Positions 50,265-63,425 of a DNA stretch of 64,000 nucleotides are shown here, piece after piece. Below the pieces are notes generated by a model. The model worked only from the letters and a program-made list of their open reading frames with translations. It was not told where the DNA came from and did no database searches. Both the position numbers and the translations under genes were made by a program. The first letter of the stretch is position 1, and every line of letters starts with the position of its first letter. The stretch lies in NCBI GenBank assembly GCA_022829145.1, contig CM040742.1:8553538-8617537 (forward strand). Direction: 5' to 3'. Origin of the DNA: Albula goreensis (Eukaryota > Chordata > Actinopteri > Albuliformes > Albulidae).

Positions 50265-52049
50265 AAAGACCTGGTTTTGGAAACAGGTGGGCAGTGTTTG
50301 TTTGAGCTAAATGACAAACCAGTCTTGACACAATAGACCACGTACATTTTTCACTCTTTCAACAACAGCAGGTTTATTGCAAATGAGTATCATGACAATC
50401 CCTGAGAGCTTTGCGTGCTTGTGGGCATGGGAAAGCCAGTAGCATGACTGTGCAGTGAATGGGGACTCCACTCCACCCGTGTGGCTGACAGCTTTGTGAC
50501 AGTTATTCTATGCCTCTGCATAGAGAGGCATTTTCTCAAAGGAGCTTTGTAACAGTTGAACCGGAAATATAGAAAAGGGGAACGTACCATGTAAGAGCAA
50601 GGAGGCACGTTGTGCAAGCTCCAACCGAAGTCTTAGGGTCAATTTCAAGATCACAGATGTGCATGGACAAAGACTGCTCACCACACCAAAATTGAGAAGA
50701 AGAAAGAGGAAGATGGCTGCTGTCACACAGCTAATGCAGAATGGCTAATGACAGCTGCTCTATGTACATTAGAAATGGACTGTTGGTGTAAAAGGCTAAC
50801 ATTTTTCAGACTAAATATTAATTCATTATTTCAAATCTACTAATTATTGTTTTCCTTTTAAAATGTCATTTTGGTAGCCTAGCATGCTTGTAGTAGCATG
50901 TGAATAGCTGAAACCAAACTAGGAAGATGGATTGGCTTAATAGTCCCCTTGCTGTCTATCCCATTAACCATAACAAAGTGACAGGATGTAGGAATTTAAC
51001 AGTTTATGGCTGGGTGACCGACCATTGGACAGAAACACTGGTGACCTGATGTGTGTGTGTGGGCATGCTTTGTGTCTGTGTGGACACGTGTGTGTATGTA
51101 TGTCTGAGTATAAATTTAGAGTATTTGTGTGCGAACTACTGTGATCTCAATATTCTCTGTTTGCTGTTTTTGTGTTTGTGAAAAATCTTTCAGGCTGGCT
51201 GCCTCAAGTGAATGTCTGGTAAAGAACCTTAACAACCTTGAATGTTTCAGGTTTAATGAAAAAGAAAAAAAACCTTAATATATATACGTGTGTGTGTGTG
51301 TGTGTGTGTGTGTTTGTGTGTGTGTCTTTGTTCAACAAGCTGAAACAATACACGTAAAAAGGACCAGGGATCACCTTGACAACTTGTTTGATTGATCCTC
51401 TGTATTGCTCTTCCTGGACTTCTGGAACAGGTTGATGTCACATGTCACATGTCTCCAAATATCCTTCAAAATAATGACTTTCCGTCCTTTCAGTGCCATG
51501 CTGAAGCCACAGCTGAAACAATACAAAAGGACCAATAGGAAACTTGTTTGCATTCACAGGTTCATTGCCCTCTGAGCAACTTAAGCTTGCATTGACCTGC
51601 CTGTGACCTGCCTCACCTCTCTTTCTATTAAGTTCATTTCAATCTGTTTTTCTCTCCCATCTGCTTTAGTCAAAATTGAATCCAAATCCAGTGTAACTTT
51701 CCCCTGCACCTAGGGCAATCTTTTTTCCCTTTCAAATTACTTTTCAAAAGGTATCACCGTCTGAAGCCTTTTGGCAACTACTTCCCAATGCTATTAATGA
51801 TATTGCACACCCTTGACTCATGTGAAGACAGAGCCAAATTGTGATCTGCAGAAAGAAATAGAAAAGATCATCCACTGAGTCATGTGGTAATAAATCTTGC
51901 TCACCTAATATATTTACTCCCTTATTTGTTCAACCCAACCCCCTCAATGTCTCTCCCCTCTTTCAAAGTTACCTTGAAATTTGAATTTGAAAGTTGAAGT
52001 TGAATTTGCTTCCTATTTTAAAGTAATGAGATATGACACAATGATATGA
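50265..52049. other. intergenic
   Basis: No gene recognised. Contains a GT repeat at 51287-51325 and AT-rich unique sequence. Confidence 0.5.
51287..51325. repeat. (TG)n microsatellite
   Basis: About 18 TG units with one TTT interruption. Confidence 0.95.
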
Positions 52050-52566
52050 CACAGTAGCATTAAATATTATTTGCCCTCTTCTTAATTTCCTCTTTCATTG
52101 CATATTTCTCTCACTGAATGGTTCCTGATAACCAAATAAAATATAATATTAGACAAGGGAGACCCAAGTAAACAAAAAACAAGGTTTTTACATCATTATT
52201 TCATTCAATCAATAAAGTCACCAATTACCCATATCGCCCCTGTGAAAAATAATCCCCCCCTTCGTTTCAAAACAAAGAAATGAACAAATTTGTCATTGAA
52301 AATTAGACTCAGATGACTGAACACAGCCATACTTGATTGCAACTAGCATTGTTGAGTTTAAAAAGCATACATATTGAACGTTACCATCAGACATCAGAGA
52401 GAGATAGTAATCTCAAAGTTTCTACATTTCTACAGGCACACAATGCCATGATCAAAGGAGCTCCCACAACAACAAAATAAAAAACCGCTGTGATCTGATT
52501 ATCTTAAACCATTCAACGAGAGAAACAGAGGAAATCAAAGGGGGCAAAAACTTTATCACGGCACTG
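52050..52566. mobile_element. non-autonomous Tc1-like copy (MITE-like)
   Basis: The right end reads GGGGGCAAAAACTTTATCAC then GGCACTG|TA, the terminal motif of an abundant fish Tc1 family. The left end is decayed but matches in reverse (ATTATTTGCCCTCTTCTTAA, TTGCATATTTCTCTCACTGA). The internal AATATTAGACAAGGGAGACC belongs to the same long inverted repeat as I know it. There is no transposase; about 0.5 kb remains of about 1.6 kb. Confidence 0.7.
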
Positions 52567-52568
52567 TA

Positions 52569-55500
52569 TATAACTGCCTTCCTTCTAGGCCAGTAGTTCC
52601 CAAACTCAGTCCTTTGGACACACTGCGCATGGTGGTTTTTGTTGAAATCAATCGTGTTGATCACTTGTTGATGCTAATTTTGTGGATCGATTGTGATTGT
52701 TGAAAGGTGTTTAATTTCTGCCTTAATTTTGTCCGTATTCTATAACTTTGTAATGCAGTGCAGGTTGATTGGCAGTTGAAATTTGCAGTCATTTAACTGT
52801 TCTTTTTATGCAAATGCTTAAACTTTTGGTGAGCAGTTATCCATGCACTAATCGACCTAATTAGCGTTCAGTTGCAATTGCAAAGTAGTGCTTCACTGTA
52901 AGGTTGTGAAAGGCATGGTTTTAACTTTGATCCCTACCTTGCTTCACTTCAGCCAGGAGAGAGCGAGAGAGAGTGCAACACCCTTAATTTTAACAATGAA
53001 ACCTTCTCCTTGTTTAAAAATGCTGTGGCTGGAGAATTTATGATATAGAGGCATTCTTTGATTTCACCTGCTCGTGTCAAGAGTGGCATCATTAAAGAGC
53101 AGTGAGAGCGCGGGCTTGTGCGGGAAATTGACCAATTTGCACCCCCCTAAAAAGGATAAGCCAACGTGAAGGAAAATACTCTTGTGAAATCTGTTGCAAT
53201 TCTGAGTTGAGATTTTTTAATCTGGCACCTTCACCACCTGTAAGAGAGGTTTTTTCATGCCCCAGTAAACCTTTTATGTTGAAACGATTGCTTACAAGAT
53301 TGATGAATGTCAGACAGAACTTTTATACATTTTATAAACTCTGTCACCCTCTGGTAGAGGCCATGATTCAGCAGAGGATCCAACATGTTATCAAAAATAT
53401 TGAAGATGCTATTTCGGCCCGACTGATATTTACAATAGGAGATGAATTTCCTGTTTTTAATTCATCGCTAGATGTGTTTCCTGCCAGTAATGTCTTCCCT
53501 TGGTCAGATGAAGTAAAGCCTGTTTTTAAGTCAGTAAAGCCTGCTCACACTTTAACCCATTTCTATGATTGTTTCTTAATCCCAAATAATGCTGGTTTGA
53601 AAAGGGTCAATTGCAGCTGTTTGTTTTGCATATGTGTGAGCTGGGAGTGTGTAGGGGGATTTGCAGGTGTAGAATGGGGACCAATCTCTGACTACATGTC
53701 CACACTGAGTCCTAGTCGTGAGATAATTTGAAAAACAGACAGACGATGCAGACCCAAAGTCACAATCCCTAAATCATTTATTTAAAAGGGTTTGGTTAAC
53801 CGTGTTAAAGGGCTTGATAGCACAAGGGCAATGTTATTAACTAGTGCTAATAAGGCTAGTGCTTCAGTTTGGTTAACTATTACTAAGGCTACAGTAATTT
53901 TATTGTGTTGTGACTAGATCAGAGCCAGTAAATTAGCAGTAACCATAAAGAAACGTCAAGTACATATTAATATTTCTGTGTTGACTTTATTGATGGTAAT
54001 GTAATAAAGGGATGTAGCCGGGGAAGACAAACTTTGTCTTTGCTGTTGGAGCTTAGAGAATCTTTACACTTACATGTGAAATTTTCTTCTCTGCACTTTG
54101 ATGAGTCATCGGCTGCCCCTCCCACACATTTCTGGGTGCAATAGTGTTATGCCTTGCCTCTGTGGTCACCAGCCATATCCTGGATGCTTTATGAAGTTAA
54201 ACAAGCTGAAAGCTTGAAACCCTATATTTTTTATTTGCATTTGTGCTATACACATAAATACTTTTAAAAGGCTGTTTAAATTAAAAGACTATGCAACATT
54301 TGACACATATTGTTAGCTATCTCTCATTCCACCACATATACATAATTTATCCCAACATAAGTCTGTTTGTTTTTATGTCCACACATGCTTGCTTGTTGCA
54401 ATATGTTGACCTCCTGCCATATGTAACTTCCTAAAAATACTGGAATGCTAATTAGAATGTATGTGATAATGCCTGAGAACATTCTGACAATGAGTGTGCT
54501 TGGAACTGGGGGAAAACTCTGTGTGGCATTTTCTCCACTCCACTGTGTTGTATTCTCCACACGCTAGGTACTAAAAATAATCCCAAAACATAATGACCTT
54601 TTTAAAATGAAATAACCCTGGCAAGGAACTCCATCATTGACCTTTGGATAATACTTTCATATTTTTTGTGCAGCGTAAATAAAATGATTCTGTGCACAGG
54701 GTTCCAACCTTGGCGCCAGAGTGCGGTATGCATCCACATTGAAGGACTAATCACTGATAGAGATTTTACTTTAGTTTATCAAAGACTGAACTCCTCTGTT
54801 AACCGACACAATATTATTTATAACCACCTGCATAAGTATGAACAACATACACAGAGGAAAATGTAGACCTTCTTAAGGTCAAATTTAATGTCGCTCAGAA
54901 ATGACAAATAGACAAGTGAGACTTATCTCCCATTTATAAAAATCCAAGCATCAATATGTCAAAAGTCTTTGGAAAGAACTTTTAGTTCTCAGTTTGCTTA
55001 TGAGAATTTTATCTGTATCTGTATGAAGTTATATAATGTTATCCAAGGTGTCTAGGCAGCTCACAAGTACTGGTGGCTACACGCATTTCATTGAAAATGA
55101 ATTACGGGGCAAGCTAGCGAGCTTCAGAACTAATGAGCAACAGCGGAATTAGCATTTGTCAAAGATGACAGAAAACTACATGTCTAATGACTAATTGTGG
55201 AAGTGTGCTAACTTCTACATTTCTCTGAATGTTTCATCTGGTATTTCTTCTAAGACATTTGAACATAGCCTGGTGGTAACCAAATGAATCTGCAGCGAGT
55301 ATTTTAAGTAATGGGACAAGCCGTTATGTATAAAAAAATTTATTCTTATATCACAACTTATTAGAAGCTAATGAAAATAAATGGTTACTTCATATATACG
55401 AACATCAATAATGCAACTGAGGTAATAATAATAATTGCATGGTCCCCTAAAGCTCAGCTAATGTTCTCAATACACCATGGTCTATCATACCTAATCATTT

Positions 55501-56403
55501 CATAACTTCGCTGACAAGGAAATAAGACACTCACAGCCATTTTGTATTCCAGGCTGGTCTTCCACAGTGATTTGGAGAAATGAGAAATAATTAACTTAAG
55601 AGATGTAATACATGCAAAACATCACTTCAAAAACATGACATGCTGATTGCATATTCACAGTTTCAAGGTTACCTCACATAACGTATCTAATTGCATGCAT
55701 TACTGCCACTGTTTGCTTAGGCTGGAATTCTCAGTGACTATAAGATTAAGTTTTCGGTTTGATTAAATAATTAGTGAATGATTAGAAAACCCTACACAGC
55801 TCCAAAAGGAACATTAGGTCACTATATTGTAAAACAAATCATCGGATTACTACAGAAGGTTACTGCAGTATGCACCAAAAAATGAAAGTTAATAGAGGTC
55901 ACTCATGATTAAATAAGGAAGGAGAAACTACGGCCCTGGGCCAGTGGCAAGGCAGAGCCCATCTCTTCAATGAACCATTGTTAAACCATTGCAAATGTGT
56001 ATTCAGTCCTTCCTACAGTGGTGTGTCTTCAACGTGGCCGCTTAAATAATACACCAAAGGACATGCCTTCAACCTAAATGTGAAAGTACACAAACCTGTA
56101 GCCAGTCCATATCCATGACAATAATCAATGGTTATAAACAAGAGCTGCTATTTACCCAAGTTTACAGCTGTCCATTATTGGGATCTAAATAAACCTAATG
56201 TTTTATTCCATGGGTATGATGTACTATATAACCCTGGAACATTGTGTTGAGCTATAAATTAGTCTGTACCATATATCCCTGCTGCCCAGGGACAACCACT
56301 GGTGTAAGCAAAACTTACAAAGAATGAGGCAAGGGTTATTAAGTGTATAAGCACTTGAAACTGAGGGTGAAAATATGCATACGGTATACACAGCCTGTAT
56401 ACA
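52569..56403. other. intergenic with one unexplained frame
   Basis: AT-rich and without recognised genes, apart from the open frame at 53207-53731 described separately. Confidence 0.45.
53207..53731 (+). CDS. unidentified 174-codon open frame
   Basis: The longest open frame outside arhgap20 exon 15 and its antisense shadow. It contains PPVREVFSCPSKPFMLKRLL, CHPLVEAMIQQRIQHVIKNI and FPASNVFPWSDEVKPVF. There is no ATG at the nominal start (TTG), and the first internal ATG is at 53277. It has no recognised domain, signal peptide or clear splice borders. It may be a decayed transposon or captured gene, or chance. Confidence 0.2.
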   Translation: MRFFNLAPSPPVREVFSCPSKPFMLKRLLTRLMNVRQNFYTFYKLCHPLVEAMIQQRIQHVIKNIEDAISARLIFTIGDEFPVFNSSLDVFPASNVFPWSDEVKPVFKSVKPAHTLTHFYDCFLIPNNAGLKRVNCSCLFCICVSWECVGGFAGVEWGPISDYMSTLSPSREII

Positions 56404-56438
56404 GCACACACACACACACACACGCACACACACACACA
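56404..56438. repeat. (CA)n microsatellite
   Basis: About 17 CA units with one CG interruption, followed by a short TA run. Confidence 0.95.
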
Positions 56439-56632
56439 AACGCATATGTATATATATATCACTGTACAACTCAAAGGCTTTTGCCTGAATGGGATTGAGG
56501 CACAACTGATAGATTTTGAAATATCACATAAAACACCACAAAAAATAAATAAACAAAGCGAAAACAAGCATTCAATTTCTTTCTGTAATGTTAGTAGTTT
56601 TAACCACATTGCAAAGTCTCACTGAAAAAAAA

Positions 56633-56650
56633 GAGTTTGAATTCAAACTC
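56633..56650. repeat. 18-bp perfect palindrome
   Basis: GAGTTTGAATTCAAACTC equals its own reverse complement. It could be a transposon junction relic or a dimeric binding site. No function is inferred. Confidence 0.9.
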
Positions 56651-57502
56651 TGCAGTGTTTCACAATGTGACATGTTGTCGCATGGCCTTCAGTTATTTCC
56701 TGCCTGCTAACCTCACAGTTATCTTCCTCATTTTCAGCTTCCTCTTTGTAATGTTAAGCCCTGTTAATTATCAGACGCATCACCTCAAGCTCATTTTCCT
56801 TGTGTCTCTTGCAGGGAAACGATCTTCTTCAAAGCACCCCCCGTCACGTCGAAGGAAAGTGTGCAGGTGACCTTCCTTGCACAGACTGTCACTGACTGTC
56901 ACATATTTACACAGTAAGTTTCTTTCAAGCTTCTTTGTTCCCTTTCGTGATTCCTGTCAGAAATGTGGAGGCAGTGTTTTCAATGCAATTCCTTACAGCA
57001 CTGAAGAATCGGTTGAGTGGTGTAATCACTGTCATGCATGAAATATGTCAAGGCTATTTGCTATTTATCTTTCCTTACAGACATGTACTGCAATGGTTCA
57101 ATGTACAACAAGTGTCCGTTGCATTTCCTCTCATATCACAATACTGCTAATGAAAATAAGAATTGTTATGTAAAGAAATATTCCATCATTAAGCCAGATT
57201 GCACTTCATTTTCTACGACTATTCAATTACTTACTATTTCATTTTCTTTGATTACTTTTGCAAGCTAATTTTAGAAATTGGTTCAATGAATTGTCCCAGG
57301 CTTTGAAATCAAATGGTCAAAAAAAATGAATTTCACATGCAACTAAAATGGCATAATGGTTTCAAAGTCTTTGCAGGAAATTAAACCCTGCCATGCATTG
57401 GTTCCATATTATATGAGTGTGGAAATATCGAAAACCTGTACTGTAATGCATTCAAACATTTTCCACACCATTTGCAACACAAACTTACTCATGTGTTTTT
57501 TT

Positions 57503-57699
57503 TTAGAAGGTGGACTGGAAAATGTAGCTATATCCTGTTGTTTCTACATATAGGTACAGATCCTCAATGTGACTCTGAATGACGGCCTCCCACTTAGTGT
57601 ATTTGACAAGCTGAGTTGGACACTCGGTATGGCAGAGTGTCAGTTTGTCAAATACCCCAAGTGAGAGGTCACTTTTCTCCAAGATCATTCTGCAAGCTC
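57503..57699 (-). CDS. candidate exon, unidentified
   Basis: The strong acceptor CTTCCTCCTCCTTACAG precedes ACRMILEKSDLSLGVFDKLT then LCHTECPTQLVKYTKWEAVI and QSHIEDLYLYVE, and the frame stops at 57503. The residues look protein-like and partly helical. There is no recognised family and no partner exon was found. Confidence 0.25.
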
Positions 57700-60600
57700 C
57701 TGTAAGGAGGAGGAAGATGTCTTACTCGTCGTTTTCCTCCAAACCTCAACTTGTCATCCAAGGGCACCGTGGGACTAAATTAGGCCTGAAGAGCGGTTAC
57801 GGTGCCCCTACAGCACGGCAACTCTTCCACTGCATCAAGTCTTTATTTGAACCATTAAACTGATAGTACATGATGGTGACTAGGCAAATGAAAAACATGG
57901 AGTCTCCTATTAACATGGCTGTATGGTGACAATGCAATATATTCTTTACAGTAAGCAAAGGTTTACAGATTTGAATTGCATGCAGGGCACTTGTTCCGTA
58001 CTCTTTTTAATGTTGCATTTTATTTTAAAGAAAATACATAAAATATTACTATTTTATGTATGTATATATGTATTTATGAAATGTGAAAACAATTAATCCT
58101 AAATATCAATTAGAAAGCTCCAAAGGTAATTAGCAGTAGTGGGAAATGTCACCATTACATCATATATGCCTATATATACTGTATACATACAGGGTCATGG
58201 TATTTTTATGGGAAAATATCCCATTAAATTGTATTGCATTTATTGCATATATTATTGGCTATAGCAGTAGTCCTGTAAATAAGTAAAATTATCATCATTA
58301 CAAGATGATACAGGTAGTATACGTTGAATGATCCCCAGCATTGGGAAATGAGTTGTCTGTTATACAGTTGTGCTAAACAGGAATGTAAATGTGAAAGCTA
58401 GTGTGAAAAGGTGATGGACACTTTCACACACACAGAAATAAGGGTAAGTGCAGCAGTGCTATTATCTCTGCAAACTTGTATTTGTTCTCTAAAATAAATG
58501 ATTTTCTCACATTGTTTGCTTAGTGAACTTATTTGTAACTTCTCAGTACAAGGTAAAGGGGTTGTTTTATGTATAAAAAAATTCATGATTAACAGAATTA
58601 TTGCAAATGACAAAAACAGTTGTTTATGAAGAGAAGCATGTAAAAGAAAAACGCAAAATCATGATCAAGCGACATTTGGCAGCTTTCACACAACATGAAC
58701 CACTTAAGGCTATCACCAAAACCTGTTTCTCATGACTTCCCCTCGCTGAACAGGGTTTGAGTAAGAGAGGATGTGTTTTATCTTGTGATGAGATAGCTAT
58801 ATATGGTGAATGTGTCATTAGAGAAAATGTCATGGCAACATGTTTCACCCCTTTGAGAGAGCTCAAGAATTGGTCACCATTAGCTGTTTCAGCAGACAGA
58901 TAGATGCTGATGGGACGACTGCAAAAAATAACAGAAATAAGCTGTAGAATACATGAGAGTTGAATAAAATACTCTTTATTTGCAATAGATCAGCAATATT
59001 TATATGAACACTCATCAGCATTAAAACAACCCCCATACACAAGCTTGGAATAAAGCACCACATGAAGTTTTTCTGTGATAATTCACCAAATTGTCTTTAA
59101 GTAGCAGGATTGCACTTGCAACGCATTTGTATTCATTTTATTGAATACAAGTTCACGGAAACCATGCCCCCCTTGATTCAAGGTACGTGTAAGTTACTAA
59201 AGTGGCTGACTTTAAATGTAGAATATACCCAGAGAACAGAAAACATGTCCCTTTTTACTGAGGTTTGACGTCATGATTTCAAATAACGTTCCTCAAACAT
59301 TCTAACAGCATTACATTATTTAAAACTGGTTCTGTTAATGTTACGAGAAAACATTCCAGGAAAATAAAGGAACGCAAACAAAACTGGAAATATTTACAAC
59401 CTGGGATCGTTTGTCCTGATCCTTCACGCTGGGCATGATATTCTCCCCATTCTTTTAGTAATAAATTCATATTTCCCCAATTCATAATACAACGTTTTCA
59501 CAATACAATTTACTTTAAATTAAAAGATACAGAACTGATCTTACTAAATATGAGTGTAAACAATAAGCATTCACAGAACAATTATAAAGCCATAAAAAAA
59601 ATGTGTATGAGTCTGTATGAAATTATCAGGTTCACACAATGTGCACTGTGCTGTAGTTTCCGTCTGTGACACCAGTACTTTAGAGATGACAAGCCAATTG
59701 TGTTCGTTGCCTGCGCAGCGGCACAACGCTGTAAGGATTTTAAATCGGTCGGGGAGACCGATGATGATTGTAACGTGGGGAAGTTGTAACACTTTCTCCA
59801 ATGTCTCCAAACAGGAGTAAGCCAGAAACATGTACTCATTAGCGTACAGGCCCACTTTCCACCTGATCTCACATGTAGAGTTACATGCCCCTGTGAGCAA
59901 CTCTGTCAGTTTTATAGCCCAAAAACTGATTTTGAGGTGAGAAAGTACATTTCTATGACAACCAGGTCTGTTACAACTATCCCTGTGTGTGGGGTAGGAT
60001 GTAACATTTCATATACAGATGTGTATCAAATTGTGAAAGGCCTAGCATAAATAATAGCAGAGTAATGGATGCAAAAGTAAACATTGTTACGATCATCCCT
60101 GGTCTCCCCTATGACAGTACTCCTCTTACTGTCTTAAATGAGTAATAATCAAAGTAGTGAAGGTCAACAATAAGATGGACAGTATGCATAGTGTGACACA
60201 TAAGTGGTACAATGTGAGTGTGTGTTTATGCTTGTACAGTCGTACACTTATGTATAAGTACATATGTGCAACAGAAACAGGTAAAAAACAAATGTAGGTA
60301 TCCATCACACAGACTTGCATAGCTGCATATACAAAACCTAGCGCACTACACAGACATAGAGTGGATGGAGTACACTCTCCCTTAAAAGAAACCATCTTGT
60401 TTCAACAGAAATCACACCCTTGTGTACTTGTATCTGAAGGATTAGGTGAGATCTCGAGGGACAGCTAAGGTGCAAGTTGAATGCAATACATACTGCTGCT
60501 GTGGTTCAGCCTGGAAAATGAAAACTTTTGGTTTATGGCACAGCTTTCACAGACGGTGTATTATATTGTATTAATCATTTATTGATTTAACTTGTATTTT

Positions 60601-63194
60601 CTGATGAAAATGTTATCGCTATCGTTCAAGAAACACTTATCTCAGAGGACCCAGTACATCTGAAGCTTCAGACGTTTTTGCACTTTATCATTTGAAAACT
60701 GAAATAGGTGGCAAAGTGAAGCGGTCACCTTTTCACATGGCTCACAGATAAATGCTCAGTGAGTATAAAGAGGAGCCCTTGTGATTCAGAGAGGTTTTTA
60801 CAGGTCCGCCCAAACTGAAATACCGCGGATTAAGGTGAGTATGGGTAAAAAATAATGTAACTCGCTGTCTCAGTTCAGATGATTTTGAGATGATTTGGCT
60901 AGCTTCCTTTGATTTCAGGGAGAAGAAAAGTTCTAAGTGTTCTAACCTGTGCATATTATCAATTGAACTTTACATTTTCAAAACAAATTTGTGAATATAT
61001 TAGTCAATTTACAAAAAGATTGCACTTTGAAAATCAAGTACACCGCTATTACCACATGTTGGCTTGATGTGATCAGCCAATAGGGTGCAAAGTGGACTGC
61101 ATGTGGACTGCATGAATAGATTCAGACTTACTTTTGTGAGATACCTTGAATGAGTGTCCAGAATTTTGTGTCCCTTTTCTTAGCGAAATTGTAATAGGCC
61201 ATTAAATAGATTAGCACACCTACCGTGACAAACTAAGGCAGAAAGCAATTTCGGGAGATGTGATTGCATGTGCAATTTAGTACGAATGAAAAAGCCAATC
61301 CTAAAAGACGCACAATCAAAGATGGCCGCTGTAACAGGAGAGACTGTGACAGCTCCAGTCAGTGTGGAGAATGGCGATGTTCTGCTCCAGTTAAACTGCT
61401 TGGAATGGCAGAGGCAAAAATAATAGATACATATTGCTTATCTAGCAATTTCATTTTGCAATTTTTGGATGAAATGGAGGATGACAGCCAGTGATCTCCC
61501 ATTCCACTATCCCTAGCTCTTAACCGCTAGTGTGTCCATACGTACGGTGAGTACGGAAGAACGGGTGTGTGATATGCATAACCAAACATTCAGAATGATT
61601 ACATAATGATAAGAGCTTGTTAGCCAGCACAGACTAGCTAACATTCAAAATGCACAAACTTTATAGATGCATACATCATGAACAACACATGCACATATAT
61701 TTCTGCAGAAAAGAATTTAGGGATTTTTTCACACACATAGGCCTAGGTTCCAGACCTTTTATATTATACTTTTATATGTAATTAAAATTTTATGACAAAC
61801 ATGAATACAAAGACAGACATGACACATACATGAAAACAAAGTTTTTTATTTGGTCAACTGTCACATCGCACAAATATAGTCATATATAGTTAGTCCCGAA
61901 GTAGCATGGCATTTTTGTAATGTTAAGATATTGCTGCATTGTGGAGTTAAAGGTCAAAGGTCACGTTCTATGTCCAGAAGGAATGTTCCCAAAAATATAT
62001 ACAGCCATCCCACCTCCCTGAGAGCATCCACTGCGCCACAGCACTGCACTTCCTGCACTGTTGTCACAGGCAGATATCATGTCCCTGATTGTCCTGAAGA
62101 GATGCTGAAAAAGTTGGTCATGAGAACCGTAACCCTCACTCCTTTAGCATTCAAAAGCGAAAACAATTTTACATTTTTGGTATAACACACAAAACTCTAC
62201 AATACAATCACGACTGAGTCAAATGCAGCCATTTCTGTTATACTTAAATTCCATATCGCTGCAATCTAGAGTTCCACTTCCTGTTTAATTGCTTTTATGC
62301 ATTATGCAAATTAAAATCATGTGGATAACTGTAACACAATTTATAATGACCTAATAATGGAATAATTATATATCTTTAGATATGCATAATTATCTATTCT
62401 ATTTTACTGTCTGGGTTTGAATGTATTGTTCTTATGACTGTTCCTTTCCCAGGATGTGTCACTCAAGTATGGCATCACATACACACAGCTCATTAGTCTG
62501 ACAGGAAAGAATAATCAAATATCTGCTTCACTCTGAAACCCAGAAAGTGAGGTAGGTCACTGCAGTTTAATATTGTGATAAATATGAATTAATACGAAAA
62601 TGTTCTACTTAATCCTAATTAAACCTCAATCATGTGACAATGCATAAACACTCTCGAGCTGTAGAAAGTGATCATAATCGAACTAATATAAGAGAAAAAA
62701 AATGGCTTCTTTTGTGTGAGGCCATGCTGTGCTTGCGGCCACGTTTTGTCAATGCACTCTGATGTCAAACCAAAACCGAGACATAACCTACGCAGCCAGC
62801 AAAACAAACAAGGCCTCAAGATTTTACCGCGATCCAGAGAGAGGCTTATGCTGATAGTATTCAAAAACTTTCACAAAAATGGAGTGCTGTCTGTGTCGTT
62901 GAATGGGATGCAAAAATCCTCCAGGAAAGCTGTGCTGAGATCAGTCGTCCCTAGCAGAATACAAAGATTACAAAGATTTTATGACATATTTCAGATCAAG
63001 GTGACATAAACTGCTCATAGGCACCTAAACTAAATGTTTAAAAAATTGAGATCTCTTATACATCTTATGATACAAACTTTTATACGCTATAACATTTGTC
63101 TCAGTAATGAAAGAAAACCCTTAAAGAAGCTGGTATTTGATGCTGGGGCTTGCTTTAAGTGCTCACATGTATTATGTCTTTGTGTCTGCAACAC

Positions 63195-63425
63195 CTGGCC
63201 GGGCTGTCGTTACCTGTGTCCTCATTGGCTGGCTGAATCGGGCACTGCCCTTTTTTGGGCGTGCCAGAGGAGGTGACCTCCTCTGTGGTTACCAGAGGTG
63301 AGAGAGCGAAGACGGGCTCCTCCACGGACAGGACACGGGGTCCTCTGCTGGCACCTTGTCGGAGTCCAGGGTGCAACACAGTTCCTCCAGCAGAGAAAGG
63401 ACTTGAGCAGGAGTGTGCTGAGACC
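63195..63425 (-). CDS. candidate exon, unidentified
   Basis: A GC-rich island on the - strand with acceptor TTTTCCTGGCAG and donor GGCCAG|GTGTTG. One frame is open across all 231 nt (RVLSVEEPVFALSPLVTTEE then VTSSGTPKKGQCPIQPANED). Another frame is open over the first two-thirds (TPAQVLSLLEELCCTLDSDK) and could end at the internal CTCTG|GTAACC. I cannot tell which is used, and no family is recognised. Confidence 0.3.

Noticed and set aside
56816-56867. exon-like GKRSSSKHPPSRRRKVC on the + strand
   Set aside because: Only 52 nt with fair splice borders but no partner exon or known family; too weak to annotate.
59571-59900. 109-codon - strand frame
   Set aside because: Two overlapping frames are open, no domain or splice border is seen, and the region resembles repeat-like sequence with GTAACGTGGGG-type motifs.
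61321-61425. 33-codon + strand frame MAAVTGETVTAPVSVENGDV with good start context
   Set aside because: Short, without a recognised homologue. The start may simply be a YY1-like AAGATGGCCGC element.
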